Part shown: piece by piece, positions 34,918 to 44,281 of the stretch | Layout of the letters: the number at the start of each line of letters is the position of its first letter | How positions within the stretch are numbered: the first letter of the stretch is position 1 | From: Azophilus sp965220425 | GTDB lineage: Bacteria; Pseudomonadota; Gammaproteobacteria; Pseudomonadales; Azotimanducaceae | Direction of reading: 5' to 3' | NCBI GenBank assembly: GCA_965220425.1 | Contig: OZ244830.1 | Coordinates: 2,604,001-2,668,000, forward strand | DNA length: 64,000 nucleotides | The notes under the pieces: generated by a model | What the model saw: the letters and a program-made list of their open reading frames with translations, nothing else | Told to the model about the DNA's origin: nothing | Databases searched by the model: none | Made by a program: the position numbers and the translations under genes

Positions 34918-37311
34918 TTAGTCATAGCATAAATTTAATTTGTTATCAGCAAGCGCGCCGCTTGGGCAGACGAACGGCCGCGGCGCAAGCGGGTGCGGCG
35001 AATCGCGCGTGCCGTGTTCGTTGGATTGGCGGGCGGCGCGCCCGGAGGCCGATCCGGGTCCGGCGAAGCGAGGGCGCGTGGGCGCTCGGGCCGGCGTGAG
35101 GGTAATCGACACCCGCGTGAAGTAGATTTCGGTGCGCCCCTCGAATCCCGAGTCGGAACCGAACAGCAGCCAGGCCCGGCCGTCGGCGGGCGCCACGAGG
35201 GGCGCCGGCAGCGAGCGGCTCGGGAAGGCCTTGCGCTCCCACCGGCGCGGCTGCCCGCAGGGCCGGGAGTTGGCGATGTCGCCCAGTACCACGGCGTGTT
35301 CGCCGCCGGCGGACTGGTTTCCGATATCGATGTTCATGCGCAGGATGGAGCCCTTGAGAACCGGCACGGGTTCGACAGCGCTCGCGCCGGCCTTGATCAA
35401 GACGCTCTCGCCCGGCGCGCCGCCGATGCCGAAGCACCCGGTCCGCGTGTCGGTGGCGATTTCGGCGCTTGCGGCGACGGCGTAGCGCGCACCCGGGACC
35501 AGGCCGGCGATCCGTCCCTTGAAGAACATGAAGAGATCGGCGCTCTGGTTGAAGCCGGAGAGGAACAGGGCGGACCGGGGGTCCAGCGGGGACGCGAGCG
35601 GGCGGTAGTCGGAGGTCAACTCGAAATTCTCCCTGAGGTCGGACCGATAGTCGGCGAAGTCGGCGACGAACCCCTGCGTCCCGCGGTGGAAGTCGACGGT
35701 GAACGTCAACGCGCCCGCGGGGCCGGTCGTCAGGTTCGCGAGGTGGCCCGTCGGATTGGCGAGCAGGTTCATCGCGACGATCGGCTGCTCCGATTCGAGG
35801 ACGAGCCGCCACTTGCCCGCGCCGGCGCCGATGGCGCCTTCGAACCCGTCGCCGCCGCCTTCGAGTTGCAGCGCCGTGAGCGTCCGCGCCGCGCCCGCGG
35901 GCAGGGCGACCGACACCGCGCCCGAAGACCGCTCGCCGCGGTCGTCGATACCCGTGACCGTGACCTGCGCCGTCTCCGCGCCGGTGTTGACCAGACGCAG
36001 ACGGCTCGCCTGGTCGACGTTGGCCCCGGGATTGAACGTCGCGATGGGGTAGGCATCGCCCTCCCGCGGCACCGTTCCGTGCATGGCCGTCACGAAGCCG
36101 TCGGGGGTCCTGACGTAAGGGAGTACGTCGATCTCGAGGTCGCTCGTCAACGACAGACGCCAGTCGCCGGCGCCCGCGCCCGTGCTCCCGGCGAGAGCCT
36201 TGTGCGGGTTGCCCGTCTCGAGGTCGTCGGCGTTGAAGTGCACGGCCTCGTTCGCGCCGAGGGACAGCGCAAGGGCGTCGTATTCCCGGCCGGTGTCGTC
36301 GAAAGCCCGGATGGTGACCTCGCCGGCCGCGTCGGTGTGGTTGATGACGCGGACGAAGCCCTGGCGGCCCAACGGATCCGATGCGGACGGGAACAGCGGC
36401 ACGACGTGGATTGGGCCGGTGTCGCGGCGCGGGGTGCGGGAGAGGTTCGCCAGGTGGCCGGTCGGGCTGGACATCAGGTTCATCGCGGTGACCGCCCGAT
36501 CCGACCGGACGGCCAGTCGCCACTTGCCCGCGCCGTCCCCGAGCGATCCGTCGAGACCCGTCGCGCCGCCGGACTCCAGGTCCGACGCGGAGTACGTCCG
36601 CGCCCCGCCGGCCGGCACGTGCACGGTGACCGGGCCTCGACCCGGGGTACCCGCGTCGTCCGTTCCGCCGATGGTCACGGTGGCGTCGGTGTCGGCGAAG
36701 TTGACCAGGCGCAGCAGGCTCTGCTGGTCCTGGTTGCTGCCCGGGTTGAAGGTCGCGATCCGGAATCCGCCGTCTCCCCACGGAACGGCGCCGGTCACGG
36801 GGGCGACGAAGCCGTCGCCGGTGCGGTTGTAGGAGAAGACCGCGATGTCGAGTTGGCTGGCGAGTTCCAGTCGCCAGTCCCCCCGGCCCGCGCCGGTGCA
36901 GCCCGACAGGCCCTTGGCCGGGTTGCCGCGCTCGAGATCGTCGGCGTTGAAGTGCGCCGCGGCGTTCGCATCGAGCGAGAGCGTCAACGGGCCGTAGGAT
37001 CCGCCGTGGTCGTCGAAGGCCGCGATCGACACCGTGCCGGCCTCGGCCGAACGGTTGACGACCCGGACGAAACCCTGCCGGCCCGGCACGTGCGAGGTCG
37101 AGGCGAAGAACGGGACGACCCGACCGGATGCCGACGCCGTGGCGGAAACGGCGGGGATGCAGGAGGAGAGGCCGGGTTGCGCGGTATGCGGCGGCTCGGC
37201 GGCGCCGACGCCGCAAGCCGTCGCGAGTCCGAGCAGCAGCGCGAAGGCGGCATTGAGGCGCGCGGTGCGCGGCGTATCCGGTGTCGACGTCTTCCGGGAT
37301 GCTGTTGTCAT
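34918..37311 (-). CDS. Secreted protein with four internal repeats, unknown function
   Basis: About 797 residues from ATG 37311, with a signal-like segment (ARLNAAFALLLGLATACGVGA). Residues about 60-520 consist of two long repeats, each of two related units. Each repeat contains GRQGFVRV-N, FDD-G, HFNADDLE-GNP-K-L-G-TGAG-GDWRL, then FNPG-N-DQ-S-LRLVN, SAD/LTAL-LEGG, G-GKWRL and AMNL--NPTGHLANL. Two halves end with the same GHLANL motif. A C-terminal globular part (about 530-710) has paired cysteines. The last 55 residues look non-native. The domain looks beta-rich; I do not recognise a named family. Confidence 0.65.
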   Translation of the reverse strand: MTTASRKTSTPDTPRTARLNAAFALLLGLATACGVGAAEPPHTAQPGLSSCIPAVSATASASGRVVPFFASTSHVPGRQGFVRVVNRSAEAGTVSIAAFDDHGGSYGPLTLSLDANAAAHFNADDLERGNPAKGLSGCTGAGRGDWRLELASQLDIAVFSYNRTGDGFVAPVTGAVPWGDGGFRIATFNPGSNQDQQSLLRLVNFADTDATVTIGGTDDAGTPGRGPVTVHVPAGGARTYSASDLESGGATGLDGSLGDGAGKWRLAVRSDRAVTAMNLMSSPTGHLANLSRTPRRDTGPIHVVPLFPSASDPLGRQGFVRVINHTDAAGEVTIRAFDDTGREYDALALSLGANEAVHFNADDLETGNPHKALAGSTGAGAGDWRLSLTSDLEIDVLPYVRTPDGFVTAMHGTVPREGDAYPIATFNPGANVDQASRLRLVNTGAETAQVTVTGIDDRGERSSGAVSVALPAGAARTLTALQLEGGGDGFEGAIGAGAGKWRLVLESEQPIVAMNLLANPTGHLANLTTGPAGALTFTVDFHRGTQGFVADFADYRSDLRENFELTSDYRPLASPLDPRSALFLSGFNQSADLFMFFKGRIAGLVPGARYAVAASAEIATDTRTGCFGIGGAPGESVLIKAGASAVEPVPVLKGSILRMNIDIGNQSAGGEHAVVLGDIANSRPCGQPRRWERKAFPSRSLPAPLVAPADGRAWLLFGSDSGFEGRTEIYFTRVSITLTPARAPTRPRFAGPGSASGRAARQSNEHGTRDSPHPLAPRPFVCPSGALADNKLNLCYD

Positions 37312-37870
37312 TGGCCGTCTTCGGTGTCGGGGACTGCAATGCAATAGACCGCATTTGGCTCGCGACGTTCCATGCGCCGTGCCCGGACAACGGAGGTTTC
37401 CCCGGACGCCGAGCCGCGACGCCCGCGCGCGACGCGGCGGAACCCGGCGGGCCGACCCGCCGGCTGCGGAAACCCTGTCCGGAAGTCATCGTACGGTCGG
37501 ACACGTTTTCCGCACAATCGGGACGAAGGGTGCCGATCGGCTGCGCATGGGTGTCCGCGGACGAGCGGCGGGGAGAAGGGCCTAGCGCCCGCGGAAGCGG
37601 CGGCCGGGTGGGACGAACCCGGCGTACAGCACTTGCGGATCTCTCGGACCCGAACCGTGCCGGTCTCCAGCGTGCTGACTATCCGTATTTTAGTCTTCCG
37701 CACCCGAAGACCAAGCCTCAAACGGTCCGCCACCGCGCCCTACGTCGGTCGCGACCCGCGGAGGGTGAACCTTTCCAAGGGTCCATGGAGGGGGAAATTT
37801 ATCAGACAAGCCTTAAAGGCGCCGGCAGGAAAGCCCCGCACACCCGCTCTCATCCCTGGAACGTTCGCTG
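37312..37870. other. GC-rich intergenic region, no gene recognised
   Basis: Several overlapping frames are open because of the base composition, but none has recognisable protein character. CGCCCGCGGAAGCGGCGGCC (about 37586) duplicates the 3' end of the truncated LysR gene (about 34588), perhaps a trace of another LysR copy. Confidence 0.35.
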
Positions 37871-38656
37871 TCAGCCGGACTCGGGCGGGCTGTCGAGCAG
37901 GACGGTGGTCATGCTCAGGGCTTTGTGAACCAGGTAGTCCGTCTCGAAGCGAAGGCGGTCCGAATCCTGCCGAGCGCCCAGCACGTACAGCAGCGGGCAG
38001 AAATGATCGAGCCCTGGCACGGCCAGCGCCGCCTGAGCCCCGAAGTGCAGGTAGTCCCAGACGGTCTCCGGATCGTTGCGAACGATGCCGTCCTTGATGT
38101 AATCGTTGAATCGTTGCGCCCAATCGTACGGGGCGGAATCGGCATCGCCGCCCATTGCGGGCAGATTGTGGACGATGTTGCCGGTACCCATGATCAAAAT
38201 GCCTTGCCTGCGCAGCGGGCGCAGCCGCTTTCCGACTTCAAAGTGCCATTGCAGAGGCCGGGCGAGGTCCATTCCCAGTTGAATTACGGGAATGTCTGCC
38301 TCTGGGAAAGCCTTCAGCAACACGCTCCAGGTACCGTGATCGAGGCCCCACGACTGATCCTCCGCGACGGGCAGCGGGGCAAGAAGGTCCCGGATCCGAC
38401 GGGCGAGTTCGGGCGCTCCCGGCGCCGGGTACTGTAGATCGAACAGGGCGGCCGGCAGCGAGCGGCCGAAATCGTGGATGGTTTCCGGGCGCGCCATGGC
38501 GGTTACCGCGCAGCCTTGCGTACACCAGTGCGCGGAGATGGAGAGGATTGCCTCGGGCCGCGGCATGCTCCGGGCAATGCGATGCCAGGCCCGGGTTGCG
38601 GAATTGTCGTCGATGGCGTTGACCGGGCTGCCGTGGCCGAAGAAGACCGCGGGCAT
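37871..38656 (-). CDS. LigB/DODA-type extradiol ring-cleavage dioxygenase
   Basis: Start ATG 38656 (MPAVFFGHGSPVNAID) is the family N-terminus; an upstream ATG at 38707 would overlap the neighbouring gene. Fe(II)-binding histidines are seen in FFGHGSP, SISAHWCTQG and LDHGTWSVLL, with GTGNIVHNL. About 261 residues, the YgiD/DODA size. Such enzymes open catechol-like rings (for example DOPA at the 4,5 bond). It lies just downstream of a Rieske oxygenase gene on the same strand, which suits ring hydroxylation followed by cleavage. Confidence 0.85.
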   Translation of the reverse strand: MPAVFFGHGSPVNAIDDNSATRAWHRIARSMPRPEAILSISAHWCTQGCAVTAMARPETIHDFGRSLPAALFDLQYPAPGAPELARRIRDLLAPLPVAEDQSWGLDHGTWSVLLKAFPEADIPVIQLGMDLARPLQWHFEVGKRLRPLRRQGILIMGTGNIVHNLPAMGGDADSAPYDWAQRFNDYIKDGIVRNDPETVWDYLHFGAQAALAVPGLDHFCPLLYVLGARQDSDRLRFETDYLVHKALSMTTVLLDSPPESG

Positions 38657-38667
38657 CCGCGCCTGCG

Positions 38668-39861
38668 TCACGAATCGGTTCCGTCGGCGCGCAGGCGTTG
38701 CCAGCACGACCGGTATCTCGGCACCAGCCAGTTGTTGAGATCGATCTGCGCGCCTTCCTGCCAGGAATATCGGCCCCGGGCGGCGAATCGCGAGCGCAGG
38801 CCCACCTGGATCAGTTCGTCGACGTGCTGATCCTGGGCCATGATGATGCCCGCTGCCGCCCTGATCATCTGCAGCCGGTGGACAAAGCCCGGGTCCTCCG
38901 GAGCGCCCGGAGCGACCAGTTCGCCGACGTCCATGTCATTGGTTTCCGGGCCGGTCGCGCGCACCACCAGGTAGATCGCCATGTCGGAAGTGAGCACCAG
39001 CGACAGGCTCGGCGGAATGTTGGCGAAGATGACCCGGTTGCGGTCTTCTTCGGTCAGCTTCGGAAATATCGGCAACACCGCTTTCTGCGTGGCGTTGAAG
39101 CTGGCGTCCGGATGCCGCGTGCCGTTATAGCGCAGATAACCGGCGGTGCCCTCGGGCAGTTGCGGGAACGAGGCCATGGAACTGGGGATGAAGTCGTGCA
39201 ATGGCCCGCTGTGCAGGCGATTGGCGTGATAGCCGTCGTTGTTGTTTTCGAACATCACCTTCCAGTTCCAGGGAAAGACGCTGGTTTGCGGATCGCCGGC
39301 CAGTTCGGCGTTGGCGAGGTCGTAACGGTCGATCGCCTCTCCCACGTATTTGAGCCGGGGCGCCAGGGGCGGCGCGTCGAGATCGAAGTTCACAAATATG
39401 AAACCCAGCCAGGTTTCCACCTTCAGCGCGGGCAACCGGATGTCGGATATGTCGAAATTCTCGGTCCTGTCCATGGCGGGACAGTTCGACAACGCCCCGT
39501 CGAGGGCGTAACTCCATTTGTGGTACGGACAGACGAAGCGGCGGGTATTGCCCCGGCCCTCCGCAACCAGCATGGCCCGGTGCTGGCAAACGGCCGACAT
39601 GGCGCGCAGTTTGCCCTCGAGGTCCCGGGCGACAATCAACGGTTCGCCGATGATGGAGTTGGTGAAGTAGTCCCCGGGACGGCTCACCTGGGACTCCCGG
39701 CCGATGCACAGCCATTCGTGGTTGAACACCGCTTCCTTCTCGAATTCGTAGAATTGCGCATCCGTATAGCAGCGTGGCGGCAGGGTCTGCGCCCGCTCCA
39801 ACGGCAGGGTGGAACTGTCGAGGGATTCGAAAAACGCATCGGTCAGCGGTGTTGCAGGCAT
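38668..39861 (-). CDS. Rieske aromatic ring-hydroxylating dioxygenase, alpha subunit
   Basis: 397 residues. The Rieske cluster is bound by Cys92-x-His94 (CQHRAM) and Cys111-Pro-Tyr-His114 (CPYHKWSY). Mononuclear iron ligands His212 and His217 lie in FENNNDGYHANRLH. No beta-subunit or reductase gene is adjacent. The substrate is unknown; the context is catabolic. ATG 39861 has GGAG close upstream. Confidence 0.92.
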   Translation of the reverse strand: MPATPLTDAFFESLDSSTLPLERAQTLPPRCYTDAQFYEFEKEAVFNHEWLCIGRESQVSRPGDYFTNSIIGEPLIVARDLEGKLRAMSAVCQHRAMLVAEGRGNTRRFVCPYHKWSYALDGALSNCPAMDRTENFDISDIRLPALKVETWLGFIFVNFDLDAPPLAPRLKYVGEAIDRYDLANAELAGDPQTSVFPWNWKVMFENNNDGYHANRLHSGPLHDFIPSSMASFPQLPEGTAGYLRYNGTRHPDASFNATQKAVLPIFPKLTEEDRNRVIFANIPPSLSLVLTSDMAIYLVVRATGPETNDMDVGELVAPGAPEDPGFVHRLQMIRAAAGIIMAQDQHVDELIQVGLRSRFAARGRYSWQEGAQIDLNNWLVPRYRSCWQRLRADGTDS

Positions 39862-40002
39862 GGCTCCAGGCGCCCCGGTCTGTAACCTCGATCATAGGCG
39901 CATGAGTGGGCGTTATTCTTATCCGCAAGCGCACCGGAATTTGGTCGGGTTGTGCGTTGTGCGGGTTAAGTAAACGGGCGGTTCCGTGCAAGAACCCGGG
40001 CG

Positions 40003-41070
40003 ATGGACTCCCTATTGTCCGGGCCATATTTCGCTCGATTACGGGACTCGATGGCAACGTTCTCCGACAATGGAGCCCTGCGCGACCACTGGTACGCAGT
40101 GGCTTCGGCGCGCGATCTCGACGAAGGGCCCCTCGGCAGGACGCTGCTCAATCAACCCGTCGTCATCTATCGGGACCCCTCCGGCCGCGTGATCGCCGCG
40201 CCGGACCGTTGCCCCCACCGCGAGGCGCCGCTTTCCGCCGGCCGCATCGAGAGCGGGGTGCTGCGGTGCGCCTATCACGGCTGGTCATTCGGAGTGGACG
40301 GCCGCTGTGTCCGGATTCCCTCGGCCGACCCTGAATTTCCGATCCCCGGGGGCGCCCATCTGCCCTGCACCAATACTCGCGTTCGCTACGGCCTGGTTTG
40401 GATCTGTCTGGGGGACGGCGGCGCGCGCGATCTGCCACCGATACCTCAGGAAGACGACGCGTCCTATCGGCGCATCGACAATCCGGTTGAAGTCTGGCGC
40501 ACCTCGGCCACGCGCATGACCGACAATTTCCTCGATATCTCCCACTTTCCCTGGGTTCACCGGGGAACCTTCGGAAACGATCAGCGCACCCGGGTCGAGG
40601 AGATAAAGCTGGAGGTGCTCGACGGCGGTTACTACGGTTACGCCTATGACATCGTGGCGAACAATCCCGATTCGGCGAGCCTCGCCTCCGGTCAGGCGGA
40701 GGGCGCGGTCAGCCGCGCCATGACCACCGGCTTCCACCTGCCGTTCACGGTTCGAAGCACGATCGCCTACGAATCGGGCCTGAACCACATCATCCTGCTG
40801 TTGACCGCACCCATCGACGAGGTGACCTCGTACTTCACCTTCGTCGTCTGGCGCAACGACGATTTCAGCGTGTCCGCGGAGAAAGTCATCGCCTTCGACC
40901 GGATGATCGGGGCGGAGGACAAGGCCATGCTGGAAAAAGTGCCCGGTGTGCTGCCGCTCACGCCCCGCGGGGTGATCAGCACCCAATCGGACAAGGCATC
41001 GTCGGCCTGGCGGCGCCAGTTTGCCCAGCTTCTTGCCAGGGCCGACGACACCGTGACGCCCGCCAACTGA
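40003..41070 (+). CDS. Rieske oxygenase (VanA-like)
   Basis: 355 residues, divergent from the first Rieske gene. Rieske ligands are Cys70-Pro-His72 (DRCPHREAPLSAG) and Cys89-Ala-Tyr-His92 (CAYHGWSF). Iron ligands His181 and His186 lie in MTDNFLDISHFPWVH, the pattern of VanA-type O-demethylases. The start may be 40003 or ATG 40051 (MATFSDNGALRDHWYAVA). A demethylase plus ring oxygenases suggests use of methoxy-aromatics, though no reductase is seen. Confidence 0.9.
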   Translation: MDSLLSGPYFARLRDSMATFSDNGALRDHWYAVASARDLDEGPLGRTLLNQPVVIYRDPSGRVIAAPDRCPHREAPLSAGRIESGVLRCAYHGWSFGVDGRCVRIPSADPEFPIPGGAHLPCTNTRVRYGLVWICLGDGGARDLPPIPQEDDASYRRIDNPVEVWRTSATRMTDNFLDISHFPWVHRGTFGNDQRTRVEEIKLEVLDGGYYGYAYDIVANNPDSASLASGQAEGAVSRAMTTGFHLPFTVRSTIAYESGLNHIILLLTAPIDEVTSYFTFVVWRNDDFSVSAEKVIAFDRMIGAEDKAMLEKVPGVLPLTPRGVISTQSDKASSAWRRQFAQLLARADDTVTPAN

Positions 41071-41117
41071 ATCCAGGCTCCCCCATGGACACGCTTGCAG
41101 TGGCTATTCGACGCCGC

Positions 41118-41148
41118 CGCGACGAAAGTCGGTGAGCGATCCGGGTTA
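41118..41148. repeat. MITE-2 half-end at a TonB receptor stop codon
   Basis: Read on the minus strand, TAACCCGGATCGCTCACCGA followed by CTTTCGTCGCG matches the end of the element at 48931. Its TAA is the stop of the receptor gene beginning at 43680. Confidence 0.5.
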
Positions 41149-43680
41149 AAACTCCGCGCCAAGGCGCAGGTAATAGCCGCCGCCGTCAAATCCACCGGGG
41201 TGGTTCAGCGGAAAGTCCGCACCGAGGTAGCCGGAAACGCCGGCGAACCGGTGCTTGTCCGGCCGGCGGTCGAACAGGTTTCTGGCGCCCAGGGTAAGGG
41301 CATGGGCCCGCGACAGCCGCCAGGTCAGTTCCGCATCGACGACCGCCATGGAATCCGTCGTTATGGCGCAGGATTCGCAGTTGAACAGGTGCTCATAGAC
41401 GCTGTCGTAGTAGTTCACCCGAACCAGGCCGCTCCAGGCGGCACGGGTATAGTCGGCGGTCAGGGTGGCGCGCATGTCCGGCAGTGCGTCCTCGAGTTCC
41501 CGGGTGGTGGCGGCTGTCAGCGTAACGCCCGGGTCCGTGATCCCGGTATCGGTGAGGTTGCCGGCCAGGGTGATGTTGAGCCGGCCGCCGGCCCAGTCGA
41601 ACCCCGTGTCGAGTACCAGATCGATGCCGGTGGTCTCCGAGTCGATGTCATTGACGAAAAAGGTCACCGCGGTCACCGTATCCGCGCCCACGATATTGGC
41701 AGCGATCAGGTCCGCCCTGTCCTGGTCGGTCAGGTTCTGTTGGGTCAGTGCGATGCGGCCGTCGACTTCGATGTGAAACCAGTCGAGGGTGATATCCACC
41801 GCGCCGAGCGAGAACGCGGCGCCGAGGCTCCAGTTGACGGACTCTTCCGGCTGCAATGGCTTGCCGCCCTTCAGCACGGCCACCGGATTGGTCGGCGGCA
41901 GGGTAAGCGATTCGACAAGGCGGCCGTCCACGAAGGTGGTGGCCGCACGGCGGAGGTTGCTCTGGCCGACGGAGGGGGCACGGAATCCCGAGCTGACGGC
42001 GCCGCGCACGGCGAATCCGGGACTGACCTGGAAACGCGTAGCGAATTTACCCTTGGCGGTATCTCCGAAGTCGCTGAAGTCCTCGTAGCGCACCGCGGCA
42101 GATACAAGCCAGCGGCTCGTGACATCCACATCGAGGTCCAGGTAGCCGGCGTAGCTGTCGCGGCTGAATCGGCCGGCGACATCGGCGCTGAATCCCTGAA
42201 AACCGTTTGACCCGACGGAAAATCCCTGGTTCTCGAAGCCTCCCGGCGCCCAGGACTCGGTATCGCCCGCTTCGATCCTGAAGACTTCCTTGTGCTGCTG
42301 GGCGCCGAACGCGACGTTCAGGCTGGAGTAAGCGCCGATATCGACGGGCAGGGTGAAGTCGGCGTTGATTAGCCGTTCGAACTGGGACTGTGCGCCCAGG
42401 TCGAACTCGGTCGGCGTGTTCGGTCCGTAGGAAGCATTGACGGTGTTGCGTATCCGGTAGTTGGCTTCATTGCGCCCGGCCGAGATGCTGAAATCGTAAG
42501 TCAGGCCGCGCGGTCCTGCGCCCCGCCAGCCGCCGACGATTGAGACATCGCTCACCTTGCCGCCGAATCGCGGCGTAAAACCGCCAGGCCACCATTCGCT
42601 GTAGATGAAACAGTTCGGATCCCCCCAGACCGCATCCCGCAACGAAGTGTCCACCAGGCCGTCGACGACGGGCACGGTGGGGCAGGGCATGTCGTTACCG
42701 GGTGTCAGATCGGCCACCAGCAGGTTCTCTCCGGTGGCATCGGCGAACACCCCGCGGCGGGTATTCGGGTTGCGGTAGAAGAAACTGCCGTCGACTTCCC
42801 GTCCCGACCAGGTACCGAAGGCGTACACTTCACCCATTCCGGCTTCCACCGCGGCGTTGCCCAGTACCTTGAAGTCGTTCCAGACCTTGGGCGCCCCCCA
42901 GACCACGACCGGATCGGCAACCTCCATATAACCGTTTTCGATGAGATAAGCCGCTTGAGGATCCTGGGATCCGCGGCTGGTCGGATTGCTGTCCTTGAAC
43001 TCCGCCGTGAGCCGCGCGAATCCCGCGCCTCCCAGGCGCTGGCCCAGGGAACCGGTGACCGAAACCTGGTCGCCGTCGCCTTCGTAGGTTGCACCGTACT
43101 GGACCTGCAGTCGCTTGAGATCCGGATCGTCCTCCATCACGAAGTTGATCACGCCGGCGATGGCATCCGACCCGTACTGGGCGGAGGCGCCGTCGCGCAG
43201 CACTTCCACCCGCTTCAGCGCCATGCTAATAAGCGGCATGATATCAACAGCTTGGGCACCCTTATTGATACCGGAGATGAACTCGCCAATGACCGCCCCC
43301 CGGTGCCGGCGCTTGCCGTTGACCAGGATCAGCGTGCTGTCGGCAGGCAGGCCGCGCAGATTGACGGGCCGGATCAGCGTCGCCGCGTCGCTGATGGGCT
43401 CGCGGCCGACGTTGTAGGAGGGCGTCACCGCTGCCAGCGCATCGAGCAGGTCGCCGTAGCCGTGTGTCCCCAGTTCCTTTTCCCCCAGGACGTCCACCGG
43501 TACGGGCAGGTTACCGGTGGAACGGCCGCTACGCCGGGTGCCGACGACAACGAGTTCCTCTATCTCGCCGGTTGCCGTGGCGGCCACATCGCCTGGCTCC
43601 TGGCCGGATACCGAAGACCATGGACAGGCGAGCAGGGCGGTCAGCGCCACCCTGCGGGCAATCCAGCGAACGTTGAGCAT
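41146..43680 (-). CDS. TonB-dependent outer membrane receptor
   Basis: Start ATG 43680 gives a signal peptide (MLNVRWIARRVALTALLACPWSSVSG). The plug domain has EIEELVVVGTRRSGRS, VNLRGLPADSTLILVNGKRR and SDAIAGVINFVM; the beta-barrel ends in YYLRLGAEF with terminal Phe. 844 residues. It is probably the uptake gate for the substrate of the surrounding catabolic genes. A MITE (43723-43885) sits right upstream, so its native promoter may be displaced. Confidence 0.92.
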   Translation of the reverse strand: MLNVRWIARRVALTALLACPWSSVSGQEPGDVAATATGEIEELVVVGTRRSGRSTGNLPVPVDVLGEKELGTHGYGDLLDALAAVTPSYNVGREPISDAATLIRPVNLRGLPADSTLILVNGKRRHRGAVIGEFISGINKGAQAVDIMPLISMALKRVEVLRDGASAQYGSDAIAGVINFVMEDDPDLKRLQVQYGATYEGDGDQVSVTGSLGQRLGGAGFARLTAEFKDSNPTSRGSQDPQAAYLIENGYMEVADPVVVWGAPKVWNDFKVLGNAAVEAGMGEVYAFGTWSGREVDGSFFYRNPNTRRGVFADATGENLLVADLTPGNDMPCPTVPVVDGLVDTSLRDAVWGDPNCFIYSEWWPGGFTPRFGGKVSDVSIVGGWRGAGPRGLTYDFSISAGRNEANYRIRNTVNASYGPNTPTEFDLGAQSQFERLINADFTLPVDIGAYSSLNVAFGAQQHKEVFRIEAGDTESWAPGGFENQGFSVGSNGFQGFSADVAGRFSRDSYAGYLDLDVDVTSRWLVSAAVRYEDFSDFGDTAKGKFATRFQVSPGFAVRGAVSSGFRAPSVGQSNLRRAATTFVDGRLVESLTLPPTNPVAVLKGGKPLQPEESVNWSLGAAFSLGAVDITLDWFHIEVDGRIALTQQNLTDQDRADLIAANIVGADTVTAVTFFVNDIDSETTGIDLVLDTGFDWAGGRLNITLAGNLTDTGITDPGVTLTAATTRELEDALPDMRATLTADYTRAAWSGLVRVNYYDSVYEHLFNCESCAITTDSMAVVDAELTWRLSRAHALTLGARNLFDRRPDKHRFAGVSGYLGADFPLNHPGGFDGGGYYLRLGAEF

Positions 43681-43722
43681 TCTTGTGTGTCGAACGGCGC
43701 AATCGCGTGATGCTGTCACGGC

Positions 43723-43885
43723 TAGTGCTCCGTCAAGCCAAAATCTACGGGTAGGCGCATGGGATTTTTGGTTCCTGGCAAGGCGCGACGACGCCGCATG
43801 GCAGGCCCCATGCAAGGAGGAGCAACGCAGTCAGGGGCCAGAAAGACCCGCGAATACCCGTAGATTTTGGCTTGACGGAGCACTA
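43723..43885. mobile_element. IS630-like MITE, 163 bp
   Basis: Perfect terminal inverted repeats of 31 bases starting TAGTGCTCCGTCAAGCCAAA, with TA at both borders. Non-coding. The ends resemble the 7195 and 54904 elements. It lies between the TonB receptor start and the MFS gene. The region 43886-44114 next to it shows no gene; a TATACT hexamer lies near 44030. Confidence 0.85.
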
Positions 43886-44114
43886 GGTTCCCTTCTCGAC
43901 GGAACCGGTCAGGAGCGTTCGAGCACGCGACAACGGCGAAAAACGAGTCGGATTTGTCCCGGCAGACCGCTCTCTCATCGGCTACGGTATGTCATCGTGC
44001 GGATGACTGAGTCCCGCCTTTTTGAATGTATACTAATTTATCATAGCGGTTACCTCCAGCACACCCCATTGCGATCCGGGTGGTATGCCGGAGCTACTTC
44101 GTTAACCGCTACCT

Positions 44115-44189
44115 GGTCCGCATCGCTCACCAACTATCGTCGCGAGTGCATCGGCGTCCGTAGCAGGAAGTTGGTGAGCGATGCGGGCT
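44115..44189. mobile_element. MITE-2 copy, 75 bp
   Basis: Inverted ends GGTCCGCATCGCTCACCAAC and AGTTGGTGAGCGATGCGGGC enclose only about 35 bases. The termini resemble those of MITE-1 (CCCGCAT...CACCAA). A longer copy lies at 48931-49055. Confidence 0.75.
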
Positions 44190-44281
44190 GGCTCGAAATC
44201 ACCTTGGATTCTTCGCCCTGAAGCATCTGCAGCGCCCGGTCCGGCGGCGAACCGGAAATTGGCTATGGGAAGACCGGGCGA

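Noticed and set aside
34993..37347. 784-codon plus-strand frame opposite the repeat protein
   Set aside because: Shadow of the minus-strand gene, which has a signal peptide and regular protein repeats; the plus frame has none.
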